The notes below the pieces were generated by a model, which was not told the DNA's origin, did no database searches, and saw only the letters and a program-made list of their open reading frames with translations. Shown one piece after another: positions 20,450 to 35,400 of a stretch of DNA of 60,000 bases. The stretch is taken from the NCBI RefSeq assembly GCF_932526225.1, contig NC_064042.1, positions 12,909,040 to 12,969,039 of the forward strand, written 5' to 3'. Numbering within the stretch: position 1 is the stretch's first letter; each line of letters begins with the position of its first letter. The position numbers and the translations under genes were made by a program. Source of the stretch: Nematostella vectensis (taxonomy: Eukaryota > Cnidaria > Anthozoa > Actiniaria > Edwardsiidae).

Positions 20450-23400
20450 CTAGTTCACAAGACATGCCATCTGCATTCTGAGGGGAGATTTTAGAAATGT
20501 GTTAAGTATACACAACTCTAAGGTGTTAAATTTAACAAATTGGGTCAAATATAAAGAGTTTGAGTAAATGCCATTTTTGGTGGAAGGGGCTAGTCTCCTC
20601 ACGGGAGGGTTGGGAATTATTTGAAATAAAAATACTTATTTGAAATATTGTACCAAGTTCATTGTATTGTTGCTCAATAGGCGTTTGAAAACCATTTTTC
20701 TTCAATGTTATTAAATATGTTTACTTGATAATGTTTCATTTCGTCTATATCAATATTTCAAGTAAATCATCTAGCTACTTGACTCATACTGTTTGGTGTC
20801 CAATACCTATGGCGGAAAACCCACAATTTTGACATTTTCGGTTATTAAAAAATAACCGAAATTAGTGTGTTTACTATATTTCACAAGTTTTTTTAAAAAA
20901 ATTAGTATGGAAGCAAAGCTCTGTGCATTTTAACTTACCCAGACTCGGATGGTGCCATCTTCTGATCCTGTCACCCACTTGTTCCTAACTGAGCTCCAGC
21001 GAACCTGCAATTCACAAGGTGTAGTTCCAGAAAATATCCATACCCATGGAGGGGGTCGGAGGTATAACCCCCCACCTCCCTGAATTTCCAATCCCCTCCA
21101 TGGGGGAGGGGGGTATGGATATTTTCTGGAACTACACAATTGGGAAAAATTGTCAGCTGAAAAAGTCAAAGTGATGTAGTAAGAACGCAGTGACGATGTG
21201 AGTGCTAAATAAATCGCGTTTTGTTGCAGTTATTTTGCAGCTAAAGGCCTGGGCCTGCGCTAGTTTGCCAACCCAAAAGTCAAGTAGTTTTTAGTGGAAG
21301 TCCCCTTAAAACAATAACAACCAAAAATACATTTTCACGAATATAAGATACTCAAGAGACAAGACTGACAAATCCCTTCAATTCCCAGCTTCTACTTCAA
21401 GACAATGTATACCGTGGTAAACTTTGTATGAGGGGGACTTGAGGTAGATGAACAAAATTGGAAATTTTTCTTCTATGTAAAAATACCTATAACGTTGCTG
21501 CTTTTTCTTTAAACAAAACAACAGTTCTGCTCAAGCATGTCCGACATCAGCCCCGTCAAAAATAGAGAAGGCATAAGGTCTAACCACACTACTCTAGATA
21601 AAGCCGTAGATACCTGAGTAACATCTGCTTCATGACCCTGTAGAACAGCTAACAGCTTCATCTCTCTGCCCTTGTCTGAGAACCGACGGATATAGACAAG
21701 CTTGTCTGATGAAGCATATGCAAACTCGTCCCTGAAATGGAATTTATACACCAACAAGAGAATCATACGACAGCAGAAAAAAAAAAGCACAGAAAAAAAA
21801 GATGGAAGATTAAACGGCACAGGCTAGTACACACAAAGACTTAGCCAAAGTCATTTGTTTGCTAATTCATCCGTAGAAGGAGCATAGTACTAAGAAAATC
21901 ACAGAAGTGAGCGAGAGGTGGTCTAGCAAGGGATCAAAGAGGCTTGTCTAGGTATGCATCTTTGAAATGGGATAAAAGGAAATTAGGAAGATTTGGAAGA
22001 TGCGAATTTCTCCCTAAAAAGGCAATAGAACATACATAGCAAGACGTTTCTTATCCACACAAATTTGGATACTACCCATCATCAAAATGTGATGATGTCA
22101 GTTTTAAATGGTCTTGACCAAATGCGTGCTCACACTCTATTATTACCTGTCCGCACTGTATGTAAGATCTAAGATGATACCATCAGATGCCAGTTCTTCA
22201 CTCTCGGACGAGGCGTTGCTATCTGTATTCCGGAAACTATCATGCAGTCTGAAAATATCAATTAGACATCCTAAATACTTCCAAATAACACTTTGGGCAA
22301 GACTAGAGTCTGTCTCGGAATAAAACTGTTTGATTTCTGCCCGCTGAATACGTTTGTCGGTGTCAATAAGAGGGTGACACTCCGAATCAACCAAGCTGCT
22401 ACATCGTGGAAAAACAGTTTATTTTAACTGTTACAGCGCGACCAATAAAACCATGAACACTGGAAATATGTATGGAATGTTTGTTCCGACCAATCACTTG
22501 CAATATATTCAAACAGTCAACTAGAAACATGTCTCAACAAGTCTGTGTCTAAATTCTTGCGTCAGATTCGTCAGAAGACAATAAACATTCCACACATATT
22601 TTTAAGTGTCACGGTGTTACTGGTTGCTCTGTAAAATATTGTTTATGATAATGCATTTATTCCAAATGTATTAAATCAATATCAAAATGGTTTACGGGGT
22701 TTATCATTATAAAAGTGCATCCACCTATATATTTTATATCTTTATCAATCTTTACATTTTTTGGCTGCAACAACATCACATAACCGCCACTGATGTGTAA
22801 CAATGCAATAGGCTAATCACAATTATTCCAGTTCAGAATCTAACTTTGTTTATCAATATTTAACACGCAGATGCGTAGCAATTAACTTAGTAGTAAAAAA
22901 GCTTATCTAAGGGCAAATCACCTGACTGTTTCTAGATCCCATAGGAGAATTCTGCGGTCCCACCCGGCACTGATCTGAAAAACATGTAACAAAGACAACC
23001 TTAGCCATTTATAGACCAACTGCTTTAAGTTTACTCGCCTTAACATCCCCAAATTTTCCTGAACAAAACAGTAGCTTCGGATAGTGTAAATATTGTAAGT
23101 TTGGAAGCCTCTGCTGGAGTTTCGCGCATCTTCACAGCAAAGTTGAATTCATTTATGGCACGATATGAAATGTTAAGACGTTCTAATTAATAAGGAAGTG
23201 AAAGTTTACTGTAATTGATGACTTCATGATTATTTCTATAGGATAATACTAAGATTCCAATACGACATCCCACCTTTGACACCATGTGGTGACGACCGGT
23301 TACTAATATAACGGCAATGCTTTTTCAGATTATTGTGGTCGTGTGGAATTTCAGTGCAAAAGCGAGGCCTTTGTCAGACCATATTTTTTAACAGTCTTGT

Positions 23401-26400
23401 TTATATTTGCAGTGGTGTCACTTACCAGGAAAGTTGTGCCATACCCCGCATCCTTGCCTACCACAGCAAGACCGGTCACACAATTAGTATGCTCTGTGAG
23501 TACGTTACGACAGATAAATCCCGCCACGCGATTGGTGACAGAGTCCTGGTCTTTGGAGCCCTGAAACAGGAATGTTCGACATCCTTTGCTCAAAACGTGT
23601 AGGACATTGACAATTATTTGGTAAGAAACACGAGGATTGATAAGTACCAGTAAAAGTACAGTAGAACCTTAATGGACGCCATCGGGACCAAAACATTTCT
23701 CCAAAATATGGAAGTGTCCGTTTGATGAAAGTTTTTTTTTTATAGACTTTACAGAATTTTTTTAGGTGAGTGTCACGCTTTGTTTCTCTTTTCGCTTCAG
23801 GGTTTGGATTTGTCTTTTGGTTGTTGTCTTTAGTGACCTGGTTTATTTGACATTGTTTCAGAGAACATTTATCCCATCAGGGAGGGAATACTCTTAAAGA
23901 AACCCTAAACCTGACAGGTCGAACCCCAGAACGTCCGCATTTTAGATTACAGTTGTTACTCTCTGGTAATCTGAACGGAAAGACACCAAACTCCCGCCGC
24001 CTACCCCCTCCACGGAATGTCCAATGTCCTCCAAACCATCCCAAACCAAAAAAACTTATTCCATAGAAAGAATAGCTAACACACCCAAAGTTACAATGGA
24101 ACCTCGATATAACAATTACCTCTGCAAAACGACCATCTATTTAGGTTCCGACCATACAAAGTTTAATGCCAATGGCTCTTTCAAAAATAATGATGAATTT
24201 CTTTTTATGTGGTGTGTGTGCGATATCGTTATATCGAGGTTCTAGTGCAGTGTACCTCAACATTCTCTTGTTCCGCCCTTGGAACTTTGTCACCCAGTAA
24301 GATGGCATACTTGAAGATCAGGCTCTCGTCTGCTGGTCGCATGTTTTGTAGCACTGACACAGCATCCATGTCAAACCCCCATACGTCTGCAACAACAATC
24401 ACAGCAGAGACGTCTTAAAGAAGGCCAATCACGCTGCCATTTTATGATCCCTGCACAATACCGATTGACTAAAAAAAATCATTTCCATCGGCTAATTCAA
24501 GCGAGTAACTGGGCAATTTTCAACCAAATATCGTTAATAATAACGTGCAGACTGGACCATGACGTTTACGCTCACAGAAGAAGAACAGAGAGAAAGAGAA
24601 AAAATAGAAAACGAAGAGGAAGAAAGAACAAAGTGTTCGCCGAATATATGGATGGTGATGAAGAAAAAAAACACACTCAAGAAGAAGAAATAAAAAAGAA
24701 GAAAAAGAACATGAAGAACAAGACAAAGAAAAGTAAGCTTCATGACATCTAACAGCAACGGCGATTGTGAGGACACATCTCAGTACTCATACGCAAAAAA
24801 AAGCTGCACAAGAAATATAAGTTTATTTACATTTTAGTAAAATGCGGGTCAAGGATGAACAGGAAAAAAGGAGGAAAAGGAAAGAAATAGGAAGATCAAC
24901 AAATGACGAAGATGCAGTAACACAAAACACAAAAAGAAGACAAGAAAAAGGAGAAGAACCGGCACTGGCGTGGGTGCGACGTACAAATAGGAAGCAACAA
25001 TTGCCCAACTTACATATGTTATGGTCTTCTGACGCAACAACCAGCAGATCCAGATCCTCAACGAACACAGAGCGCAGCAGCGCTATGTTACTGATGTGCT
25101 CGGATGGCATCTGAATGGATATCAGAGATAAACAATATGTTACAGTGAGTAATGGTTACAACTTTTTAATTGTATACCATCTACACGAAGCAACTAGTAT
25201 TTGTTAGTAATGATCACGACATTATATTTTGTGTTTCTTAGGCATAGTTAAGACGCCATTCCTGTGCGCCGGGCGCTAACGTGGTCACTTTGACTTTTTG
25301 GTCAAGTAAACCAAGTAACAACCAACGTACTAATTGACATGAACTTCATTAGCCAACCAGCGATGAAGAGAAATGCTTTCAAAAGAGCGCATGTCCGAAG
25401 CAAGAGAGGACTTGCGCTAAGAGATCACGTGACCTTTTTGGGTGGCAAATTCAAAACAAAATAATAATAAAAAAAATCAGAAATGACTGCGCCGGTCACA
25501 CCAGAGAACGACGAAGAAATACAATTTTTCAATAAAACTTAACACTTTCTGAAAAAAAAATTCCTTTAATAAACACTGAATAAATGTTTTTTTTCTGTTA
25601 TTTTGCCGCTAAAAGGCTGAGCGCGCGCTTGTTTGACACCCAAACAGTCACGTGATCTCTTAGCGCAAGTCCTCGATTCTCCTTGTATGAAGTTCGTGCC
25701 AATAAAATATGTGGTTCTCGCGTGCTTATTGGATAGCTTTATTAAAACAATATATTTCATGGTAGTCCAGGCAGCGTCTGTCGCATGGTTAACTTTGTAT
25801 TGGTAGCCACAGTAGCGTCCGTCGCATAGTTAAATTTGTATTGGTGGCCACGGTGGCGCGTGTCGCATTGCAGTGGCCACGGTAGCGTGCGTCGCATTGT
25901 GAAACTTTGACTTGGTGGCCACGGTAGCGTCGTCGCATGGTTAACTTTGTATTGATGGCCACGGTAGCGTGCGTAGCATTGCAAACTTTGACTTGTTGGC
26001 CACGGTAGTGTGCGTCGCATTGTGAAATTTTGACTTGGTGGCCACGGTAGCGTGTGTCGCATTGTAAAACTTTGGTTTCAAATTGTTGTCCAATACAAAA
26101 CATTAAAAGGCTTCCATCAAATACCTGGTTGATGGCAAAGCTTGGCCTCTGTTTAGTGTTCTGGTTTAAGTCCTTGATGATACCCCGGTTGGGTCCCAGC
26201 CAGTCATATTTATTAGCGATCTGTGCTGCCAGTCGAGCCTTAGCCTCACTGTGCGGGAAGATTTCTTTACTGCAAAGACAGGCCATGAGAGAGTTGTTAA
26301 AGGTGCGACGCACAAAAAGCAGCATAACGCGAAATTTAATGATCAGCAAGTTTTCCTTACTGCAAACACAGGCCATGAGAGAGTTTTTGAAAGCCCACAG

Positions 26401-29400
26401 CACAAACACGCAACGTTTTGCTGTGAGGGAAGATTTCTTTGATGGGAATACAAGCCACGAGAGGGCCGGACATTAGCGCAACCTCAAAATTTTCCCATTT
26501 ATAACCGATATGCTAAAAATCCAAGGTGTAATTTGAAAATGTATTTATTTCAAAAGTACAGTAAATCCGGTTAAGATAAGGATACCTTCACAACCATACA
26601 ATTATATTACAGAGGAAAACAAAATACGAAATAAGGATTATTAATCAGAACGATTTTTCTGATTAATGCTACTAATTTTACGTAGCTTCAGGGAAATAAG
26701 CCAACACTGTACTTACTATCTCTGATATTATAGCTTTCCTTGGAGCGAAACATGTTTTGCGCGTGCCTTATTCGAGCAACAGCGAAAAATCTCTACCATA
26801 CACCATAAGGATAATTTGATAAACTGATTTTTTACTATCTCAAAATGCTTCTAAATGTGATCTAAACCTTCGTAGTATAGGAGTCGAGTTTCGTAAAAGA
26901 AAAAGCAGAGACATATGTTGATGACGCGCGAAGGAGGAAAGAGAAGGAGCTGGTCTCCGCACACAATAAATTACTTCTTAGATATTGCACGCAAATTGCA
27001 CGTACTTTCGAAAATTTTGTAATGGGGAAAAAGAATAATGTGTCGACTCCCTGCAAGTAACTGAAGTTACCAACTGATATCAGTAATACCGCTCTTTTTC
27101 AAGCGACGATTAATTGCTTATTTCCAAGATATAAATGATCTTCCGGGTTGACTGGGGATTAAGTTGGCTTTCACACTGTTAGTTTCAGGGAGTTATTTTT
27201 ACTCCACTCAGAGAGTAAAAACTACTCTTTGCGATGGAGTACTTTTAAAGGAGTAATTTGAACTCCTTTATTGGAGTAAAAACTACTCCACTGAGGAGTA
27301 TTTTTTTTGTTTACTCCCTTAACGGAGTAAGTTTTACTCTGCTGAGAATTAGTATCGAATGTTTCTTAGAAAAAGAGTGATTTTCACTCTTGTTGGTCAA
27401 ATAATGGAGTAAAAAGTACTCTTTTCTGGGGGGTAATTTTAGCAGAGTAAAAGCTACTCCAACTATCTGAAGTGAAAAGCGTTATTTTTACTCCAGATGG
27501 TCAAGAAATGGAGTAAAAATGTACTCCTTTGAGGGGGTAGGTTTTGAAGAGTAAAAACTACTCCAGCCATCTCGTGTTGAAAGAGTAGTTTTTACTCCAG
27601 CTGTATCTTTTTAGAGCAGTAACAAACCACACCAAATATATAAAATAAAGCGGGTTGTTTTTTTACTCTGAATTAGCTGGATTTAAGAAGGAAAACGATA
27701 GTCTTTATTATATAAGACAACAGATAAAAATAATAATTTATCGTATTTATTGTTGAGACAAAAACTCTACCCTGTGCCTAGGAGTTTCCTAAGATTTCCT
27801 AAGTTCGATCAAAACAACAAAATATGATTAAACTTCCTAAAAAATCCTAGGATTTCCTAGTATAAGCAGTAGACCAGAAAATCGGATCCAAAATTTGGAT
27901 TTTGATCCAAAATCTTAGGAAGAAGATTTGAAGCATTCTACAATTTAGGAACTCTTAGGAAATTCTTAGGAAATCCTAAAAGAACATTTTCAATACAAGA
28001 ACAGGCCTCACCATACTTGCATATATTCTCAGCTATACTACAACAATAAGAAATGTAATCAAAGACAGGCATTGGACTCGAACATGAGTTTTATGTGGTG
28101 TACTTTCAGAATTCGCTCAGAATAATTAGTACTGCATTGAAAAGAAAGATAGGTAGGGTGATAATTGTATAAAATTCTTAGATCCGATTTGAACATTATA
28201 AAATCATATATATTGTTTCTAATAGAAATGCTACTTGAGATTATAAAAAAAGAAGTCCCGCTTTGCAGATAGAAGACGGCTCACCAGGGCCCGTAAAAGC
28301 AAAATGTACCGGGCGTCCCTCGCTTTAGTGGCCGAGAGGGGCTTGGGCCCAAGGCGCAAAATCATAACGGCCGAACGAAAGCCATTATCACAGCCTCCAA
28401 ACGGATAGCCGTTTATTCCCGTCTTTTCTACGCGTAATTCACCTTTTTTAAGGATTTGATGGCAGAAAATGGATTGAAGTAAAAGGTTAGTGTGTAATGG
28501 GCTTTATAATGTGATAGGTTCAATAGTAAATGTGATTTTTGCGACCAACTTCAGCATCAAATCATCGTTCGTGAGCGGATTTCTCGAACTAGACTGATAT
28601 GTTTTGTGATTCTTTGTTATCTTCCAAAGCAATACTACCTTCTTATGTGTTTCTCTTATTATCTTCGCAGGACATTATGATAGAGATAGTAAAATGTGTT
28701 CGAGTTGCAAAGCCAGAAAAGAAAGAAGTTGGAGGTATAAGGAATGTATCAATTCGTAAATCGCAAGAAACGAATAAAAACTTCGTAAACTTACGTTATT
28801 CACTAATCACTGTACTTACATCTAAAGCGCCTATGCTTTATAAACTGTTACTTGAAGCACAAAATTGAATAACTTAGCTTAGTAAAAACCTAGTAATCAG
28901 TCTTGCACCTAAAATTTGTCCAGATATTTATTTTGAATATCTAATGTTACTGTAGTTGGTTTTTGTCCGTATATTCTGATCACAGTAAACCCTGCATATG
29001 AAGAACCTAGCTATCTTTTCAAGCTAGCCTACCAGGTTCAAATTTAAATGGTGCATATAGAGGCATTAGGCTTCTAGCTTCTTATCTGAATGTACAAAGA
29101 TGGAGGAGGAGGCAGTTCTTTTGGAAAACCGTAATGACGCCAAAAAGGGTAATGTTCAAAAGCTGTTAAAGTTGTTATAGAAAAATAATATTGTGTATGT
29201 TTGTTTCAGCTTTGTTATGTTGGAACACTTGTTAGTAATTTTGTCCTGGATACCTTATGTCAAATGACTATTATTTTTCAAACATTTTTTCAACTTATAT
29301 TTTTGTTATTTTTTAAACTGAATTGTTTAATTAAATGATTTGTCAAATTCATAATAACGTCTTTTCCTTGGTGTTTCTAAATTACTCTAATTTTTCCAGT

Positions 29401-32400
29401 ATTAACCCCTGAAGTAGGTGGAGTTTAAACGGCCATTTTGTAAAAAACATGGGGGAGGGGGTTGAAATCATCCCTTTAGTTACCCAATTAGTAGGGAGTA
29501 AAAATTGACTCCCATTTTGAGGGTGAATTGTACTCTTTGAATGGAGTAACAACAAGCAACCTAATAAATTACTCCACTTAGCTACCCCCTAAAGTGGGTA
29601 AAATTTACTCCCCTGAGAGAGTAGGAAAAAAAGAAGTAAAAAATAACTCCATTTTGAGGGTAAATTGTACTCCTTTAATGGAGTAATAGCAAGCAACCTA
29701 GTAAATCACTCCCTTTAGTTACTCCCCTACAGGGGTAAAATCTACTCCCTTGAGAGAGTAGAAAAAAGGGAGTAAAAAATTACTCCAAAAAGGGAGTCAT
29801 TTTGTACCTCGGTTTTTTACTCCCTTTTTGGAGTTAAAACTACTCTCTGAAACTAACAGTGCAAAAAGGAGCAATATTTTAAAAACAAAAAGCTTTTAAG
29901 CTGCTACAGTTCCAGCTAAAACATAATGAATTTGAAGACAAATATCTTTCCTGACGCACATATCTTAATTTTCCTGACGCACATCAAAGGAACACTCGCG
30001 GTAAGATCAGAGAAATGAAAAAAGAGAGAAGAGCATGGAAAATTTTAAAAATACATAGGCTTTAAGAGAGTATTTAGAATCTAATAAAAAAACATACTGC
30101 CAAGAAGCAAAGCATAGGAAATGCACGGATTCTTATGATTTTCAGTAAGCTCCGGTAACATCACAAGGTTAATGTGTTCCTCCATTCTGTCTAGAAACAC
30201 GTCGTGATGTCGTATTTTGCAATGACCATTTCAAAAAGAAGAACCTAGTAAGCTCACCTTTCTAAAAGATGGTGGAGCATTATGAGGTGCTATTAAAAAC
30301 GGCAGTCCTTTCCCACCATTCATACAGTTCCCTTCTCGCCAACACTCCATTAACTCTCCATAACGTGTGTTATTTTGTAATCCAAATTACAAGTAATTTG
30401 ATAATATAAATATTTCTATTTATCATGATATGCATAAACACTTCAAAACTAAATATTTGTTCCATGAAGAAATTATGAGCTATTTGAAAACAAAAATATT
30501 TTCATCAAAACATATCATTCGTTATGGACTCGTTATTTATGGCGCCTTACATATATGAAAAAAAACATCGCAATAAAAAATTGTAACTTCGAACTATCTT
30601 CCGACTGCTTTTTCGCCTACGGAGGTATTTAATACTCTTTCATTACCATCAATCAAGGGCTTTATTAATCCAGTTTTATTTCCGCTACCATTTATCATAC
30701 TTTGAATTACTTCAACATATGATGAATCGATAATGTAGTGAGGAATAAAGTGAGCATATCGTTTAGTTTCGGCAGCTGTACAGGATCTATTTTACGGGTG
30801 AGGACCACCAAAGGTGAGGCAAATAACATACACAGGTGAGACACTTAACAGACAGAGGTAAGGCAACTAACAAGAAAAAGGCAATAGCAACGAAAAACCA
30901 ATGACAACTGTTAGCATGGCGAGCTTTTTGGGGGTTAACTTTACTGGCTCAAACGTCTCAGAAAAAAATGGAGAAAGCTCAGAAGAGAGCCAACAAGATA
31001 TTGCCCTAGCTATTATCGTCCCTCTTGCGGTGATACTTTTTTGTGGTATTGTTTCAAACGCGACAGTGATCGTTCTTGTACTTGCCAAAATGGTTCCCAA
31101 GAAAACTACCAACTTGTTCGTGTTGAATATGTCAGCAGCTGACTTGGTGACTCTAGTTCTTAATATTCCTTGGGCGTTAATGGTTTTCTTGACACGGAAC
31201 ACACACTGGGCTGGTGGCGTCATCGGCGATGCAACCTGCAGAATGGTAATTTGGTTGTACAATTCAACGGATTGGGTTTCCTTGATCACTCTCCTGATAA
31301 TCTCGATTGAGCGATTCAAAGCCGTATCCTCCATAGCACAACGGTCAAACCGAAGTCTATTGGTGAAGGTCTCACTCATCTCCCTCTCGTGGTCCTTGCC
31401 TGGCTTGCTCAATGTCCCTATGCTGTTGATTTGCGGTGTCGAGAAAGGGACGAACCTTTGCGACTGTTCTTTTACTAAGTCCACGGCAGCATACTATGTG
31501 GCAACAAATGGCTTGTACGTCTGCCTGGTCATCTCCATTATTAGCATAAATCTTGTGATTATACGAAAACTGGTCCGTACTCAAGTGGCTATGAACCTTC
31601 CAGAAGCCCAGCGAGAAAAGAGACTCAGATCGTTTCGATCAGCTGTTCGTATGGTCCTATGTTCTTTGCTACTGTTTGTTTTCTGTACATCGCCAATTTA
31701 CACGCTTAATACCCTTCTTCGCCTTGTCTTTATTGGTGAAATACCATTAACAAACAAAATGACAACGATGCAAGTTTACGATGCGTTGAATATTGTATTT
31801 TATGTAAATGCTGCATTTGGTCCTGTCATTTACTTCATTTTTCTGGATGATTTTCGTAAAGCTCTTGGGGAAGTACTCAGAGACATTGTGCGATGTCAAA
31901 AAATTCGTGCAAACGAGGAGGTGCAATCAGAACAGCCGCTGGAACCTAGACAATCAACACTACGGACTCATGGTAGTTACACCAACAAAATAAGCGCGGA
32001 AGAGAATTATGAAGCGGCCCATAGTGATTCAAGATTGTAAAAACAAACATTATATAAAAGTCGCTCGATAAGCCAATTAAATTTCCTTCATTTATAAAAT
32101 GCCGGCGTCAAAGATCACTCTGAGAATTTCTTTTTTTTTTAAGAAAAAAAGGGGGGAAGATATTGATGTAAATCCGATTTCCTTTCTGTTCTCTTCTCGT
32201 GACCGCCCTTCCCAATTCATTTTTTTTGCGATCTGCTTCCGTGGCGCTCTTGCACCTACGCTCACGCCAGGGGTTTCCCGAGGGCCATTGATTATTAAGC
32301 GTAACTTGCGACGCGCGCTAGCGTGGCCACTTTGACCATTTTGAGAGGTAAACCAACTGAAGCTTCACTAGACAACCAGCGAGGCAAAGAAATGCTAATT

Positions 32401-35400
32401 GAATTACTTTCTTGAAACTCTCTTTTGGTGCCCACGTTAAAGCGCATCGTACAAACGAATGTCAAATACAGGAGATTAAAGAGCCACTTATACGGCTGAA
32501 GAGTGATTTTCGCATAATAAGCCATTTTACGGGAAATTGGTTGCTTTCTATTTATTACACTTGATAAAGTAAACAGGAAGATTTTTCATTATTCTGTCGC
32601 ACACTCACATTCACATTTTTTTTGGTACAAACTAGAAAAGGTGGTTCAATTCTGTTAATTTCTGTCATACATACAATTCCTATTTACTTTACTCACATGT
32701 TTCTTGTGCAACTTTGCAAGCTTTATTTTATTTCTTAATAACCACTCATTGTGTCTTTTAGGGAGAGTATAATGCAATCCGTCCCATTACTTCGATGCGT
32801 GCTTCTCCAAAACTTAATAAAATTGAGTTTCTACAGTTAAAAAAACGAAATACTTATTTTACTTCTCGAACATACGTTTTTTTCTTCTCTAGAAGATCTA
32901 AGATCTCTCTTCCAAAAACGCTAGCCCGCCTAGTCTCAGGCGCTCTGACCGGGCACCCTGTGGTTGGTGAGAGGGAAAGGAAAGGAAGCTGGGCCGACTT
33001 TTTCTAGAATTGCGGAAATGAGAGAGTGTTGGTATGTTAATGCCCCTTTTGGTTATGCGGCCAAGTATAGACACTGAAGATGGACTCTGCCTTCTTCAGT
33101 GGTTCTTTAACGTCCAACCATAACAGGTTGGTTAGCTAGGTTTTTCGAGACGGGACAGTCATACGGCTTGCCAGAGCATTAACGTGTATGTACTGGCAGT
33201 TTTTTGGTGGCGTTTTGCTTTGCAGGAACTATAAGTCTTGTTAAACTAGACGACATGCCGAGCGCGAAATGTAGCTAGTGAAGCCACTACGAAACACAAT
33301 GTAGTGCGCAAAACAAATTTTGTAGAGCGCGACATGAAAATGTTTCTTAACTATGCGAGAAACATTTCTTTGTCGCGGCTACAAGATTTTGCGCGCGCTT
33401 CAATGTCTCTCTGGGTGGCTAAACTAGCAGACATGCAGGCGACATGTCGTACGCTACATGTCCGTTCGGCATGTCGCCTAGTTTAGCAAGGCCTTAAAGC
33501 AATGATAGTGTATCGCGACCTTTATTCTAGAACCTGAGATTACACCAAATTCTAACATGTCGAGGCTCAGATAGTAGCAAAATATTGTTTTTGTTATGTA
33601 ATGATGCGTTCAGAAAAGCAGAATCAAATTGTGTTCATAATAATAACCTAAAATATTATTTCTATTGATAATTTAATAAAATTCAGTGGGTACTAATAGC
33701 CTTTTTTCTCATCGCCATATGGCTGAGATATATACAAGATCTATGCTCTTATGCTGGGAGGTATGGAAATCCTAATGGGCCTCGCTGTTTGAGTCTTTCA
33801 CTTATCTGCCCAATTGAGTTCTTAAGAAACTCTAAGTGGAGCAGGAATAATACTCTTTTTTCTTCCAAATGGACGAGATTGAAGTATGATCTGTGAGCGC
33901 CGATTCCCATTGATTGGGAATTCTCAGGAATCCCAATACACTCCAATACAATGGATGTCGACCAGGAGCTCAAAAAGGATTCTTCTTCTGCTCACTTGAG
34001 TAATTTGATTAGCTGTTATGACACTTTTTAGGACTGATTCAACACAATGCTGTTGCTGTTGATACGTATAATAAGTATACTAATCGCATCTATGTAGTCA
34101 CCTACATAGACATCCGACATCCAATAGAAATATGACGAGCCCCATGGTATTATTTGATAGCAGAACTTTCATTTATCATTTGCCATTTCCCATTTACACT
34201 AACAACGTATTTTGAAATAGATGTATACTAAGGTAGAGGTCGCAGTTTGTTGACTTAAGGTGGGTCTCGTGCATTTTTACTGTAAATCCACATGCTACCG
34301 TCCCCTGGGATGCACTTTTTTTTATAAGAATGTCTTATTTTCAGCTAAGGCTCGGCCGTCCAAATTTTTGGAGCATTTTAAGGCTGAAAATGGTCTTAAG
34401 GATGTTCTAAAATTTCAGTCTACATTAAAACATACCGCTCTGTACAATGCATAATCAGGGCTGTTTTTGAATTGACTAGTTCACTATTAAGGGAAGGCAG
34501 ACGACACCGGTTGGATAAGCAAAGAAAAGAAGTTGGCAAGCACCATGGAAGACTTTGATGCCGTCAACTTCACCGCGTCCAACATCTTTAATGGAACAAG
34601 CTCAAGTGAACGTTATCAACGTTATGCCCTCGCTACCATCGTGCCTCTCGCTGTGATACTCGTTTTTGGTATTGTTTCTAACTGTACTGTGATCCTTCTT
34701 GAACTTGCAAAAAGAGTGCCCAAGAAAACAATGAACTTGTTCGTGGTGAATATGTCAGGTGCTGATTTCCTTTCTCTTGTACTAAATATACCCATTATCT
34801 TAACAGAGAACGGACTCTGGGCTGGTGGTGTTTTTGGTAATATTTCTTGCAAAATGAAAACCTGGTTGTACTTGACAGATTGGGTCTCTTTGGTCACTCT
34901 CCTGATAATCTCGATTGAACGATTCAAAGCGGTATCATCTACGGTACAACGGCTAGGCCTAAGTGGACGCTTGACCGTTTTACTTATCTTAGCATCTTGG
35001 CTTGTGCCTGGATTACAAAACATCCCTTCGCTTATCGTTTGTGGCGTCAAGGCCGGGACTTGCGACTGTTTCTTCACAGAAACTACCTCATCATACTTTG
35101 TGGCTACGAATGGAGTGTACGTTTGTCTTGTCGTCTCAGTCCTAATCATCAACCTCGTCACTGTACGACGGCTTATCCGCTCTAACGCCAACATCAACCT
35201 TCCTGAAGCTCAGCAAAAGAGGAGGAATTCCGTTCGGCTGTTTGCTACTTTTTGTACTTTGCACTGCGCCACTTTACACATTGTTAGCACTACGTAAGCT
35301 TGGACTTATCTCGATGCAGGATAATATAACAATCCAAGTGTTTTCTGCGTTTGATAATGTTGTATAAAAGCAATAAAATAAGCGGTGACGAGAGTGAAGC

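Noticed and set aside
24444-24752. Lys/Glu/Arg-rich ORF
   Set aside because: Translation of a purine-rich low-complexity intron tract.
25789-26409. 206-codon minus-strand ORF
   Set aside because: It is exon 14 of the WD40 gene plus read-through of flanking intron and minisatellite C; splice sites at 26269 and 26125 bound the real coding part.
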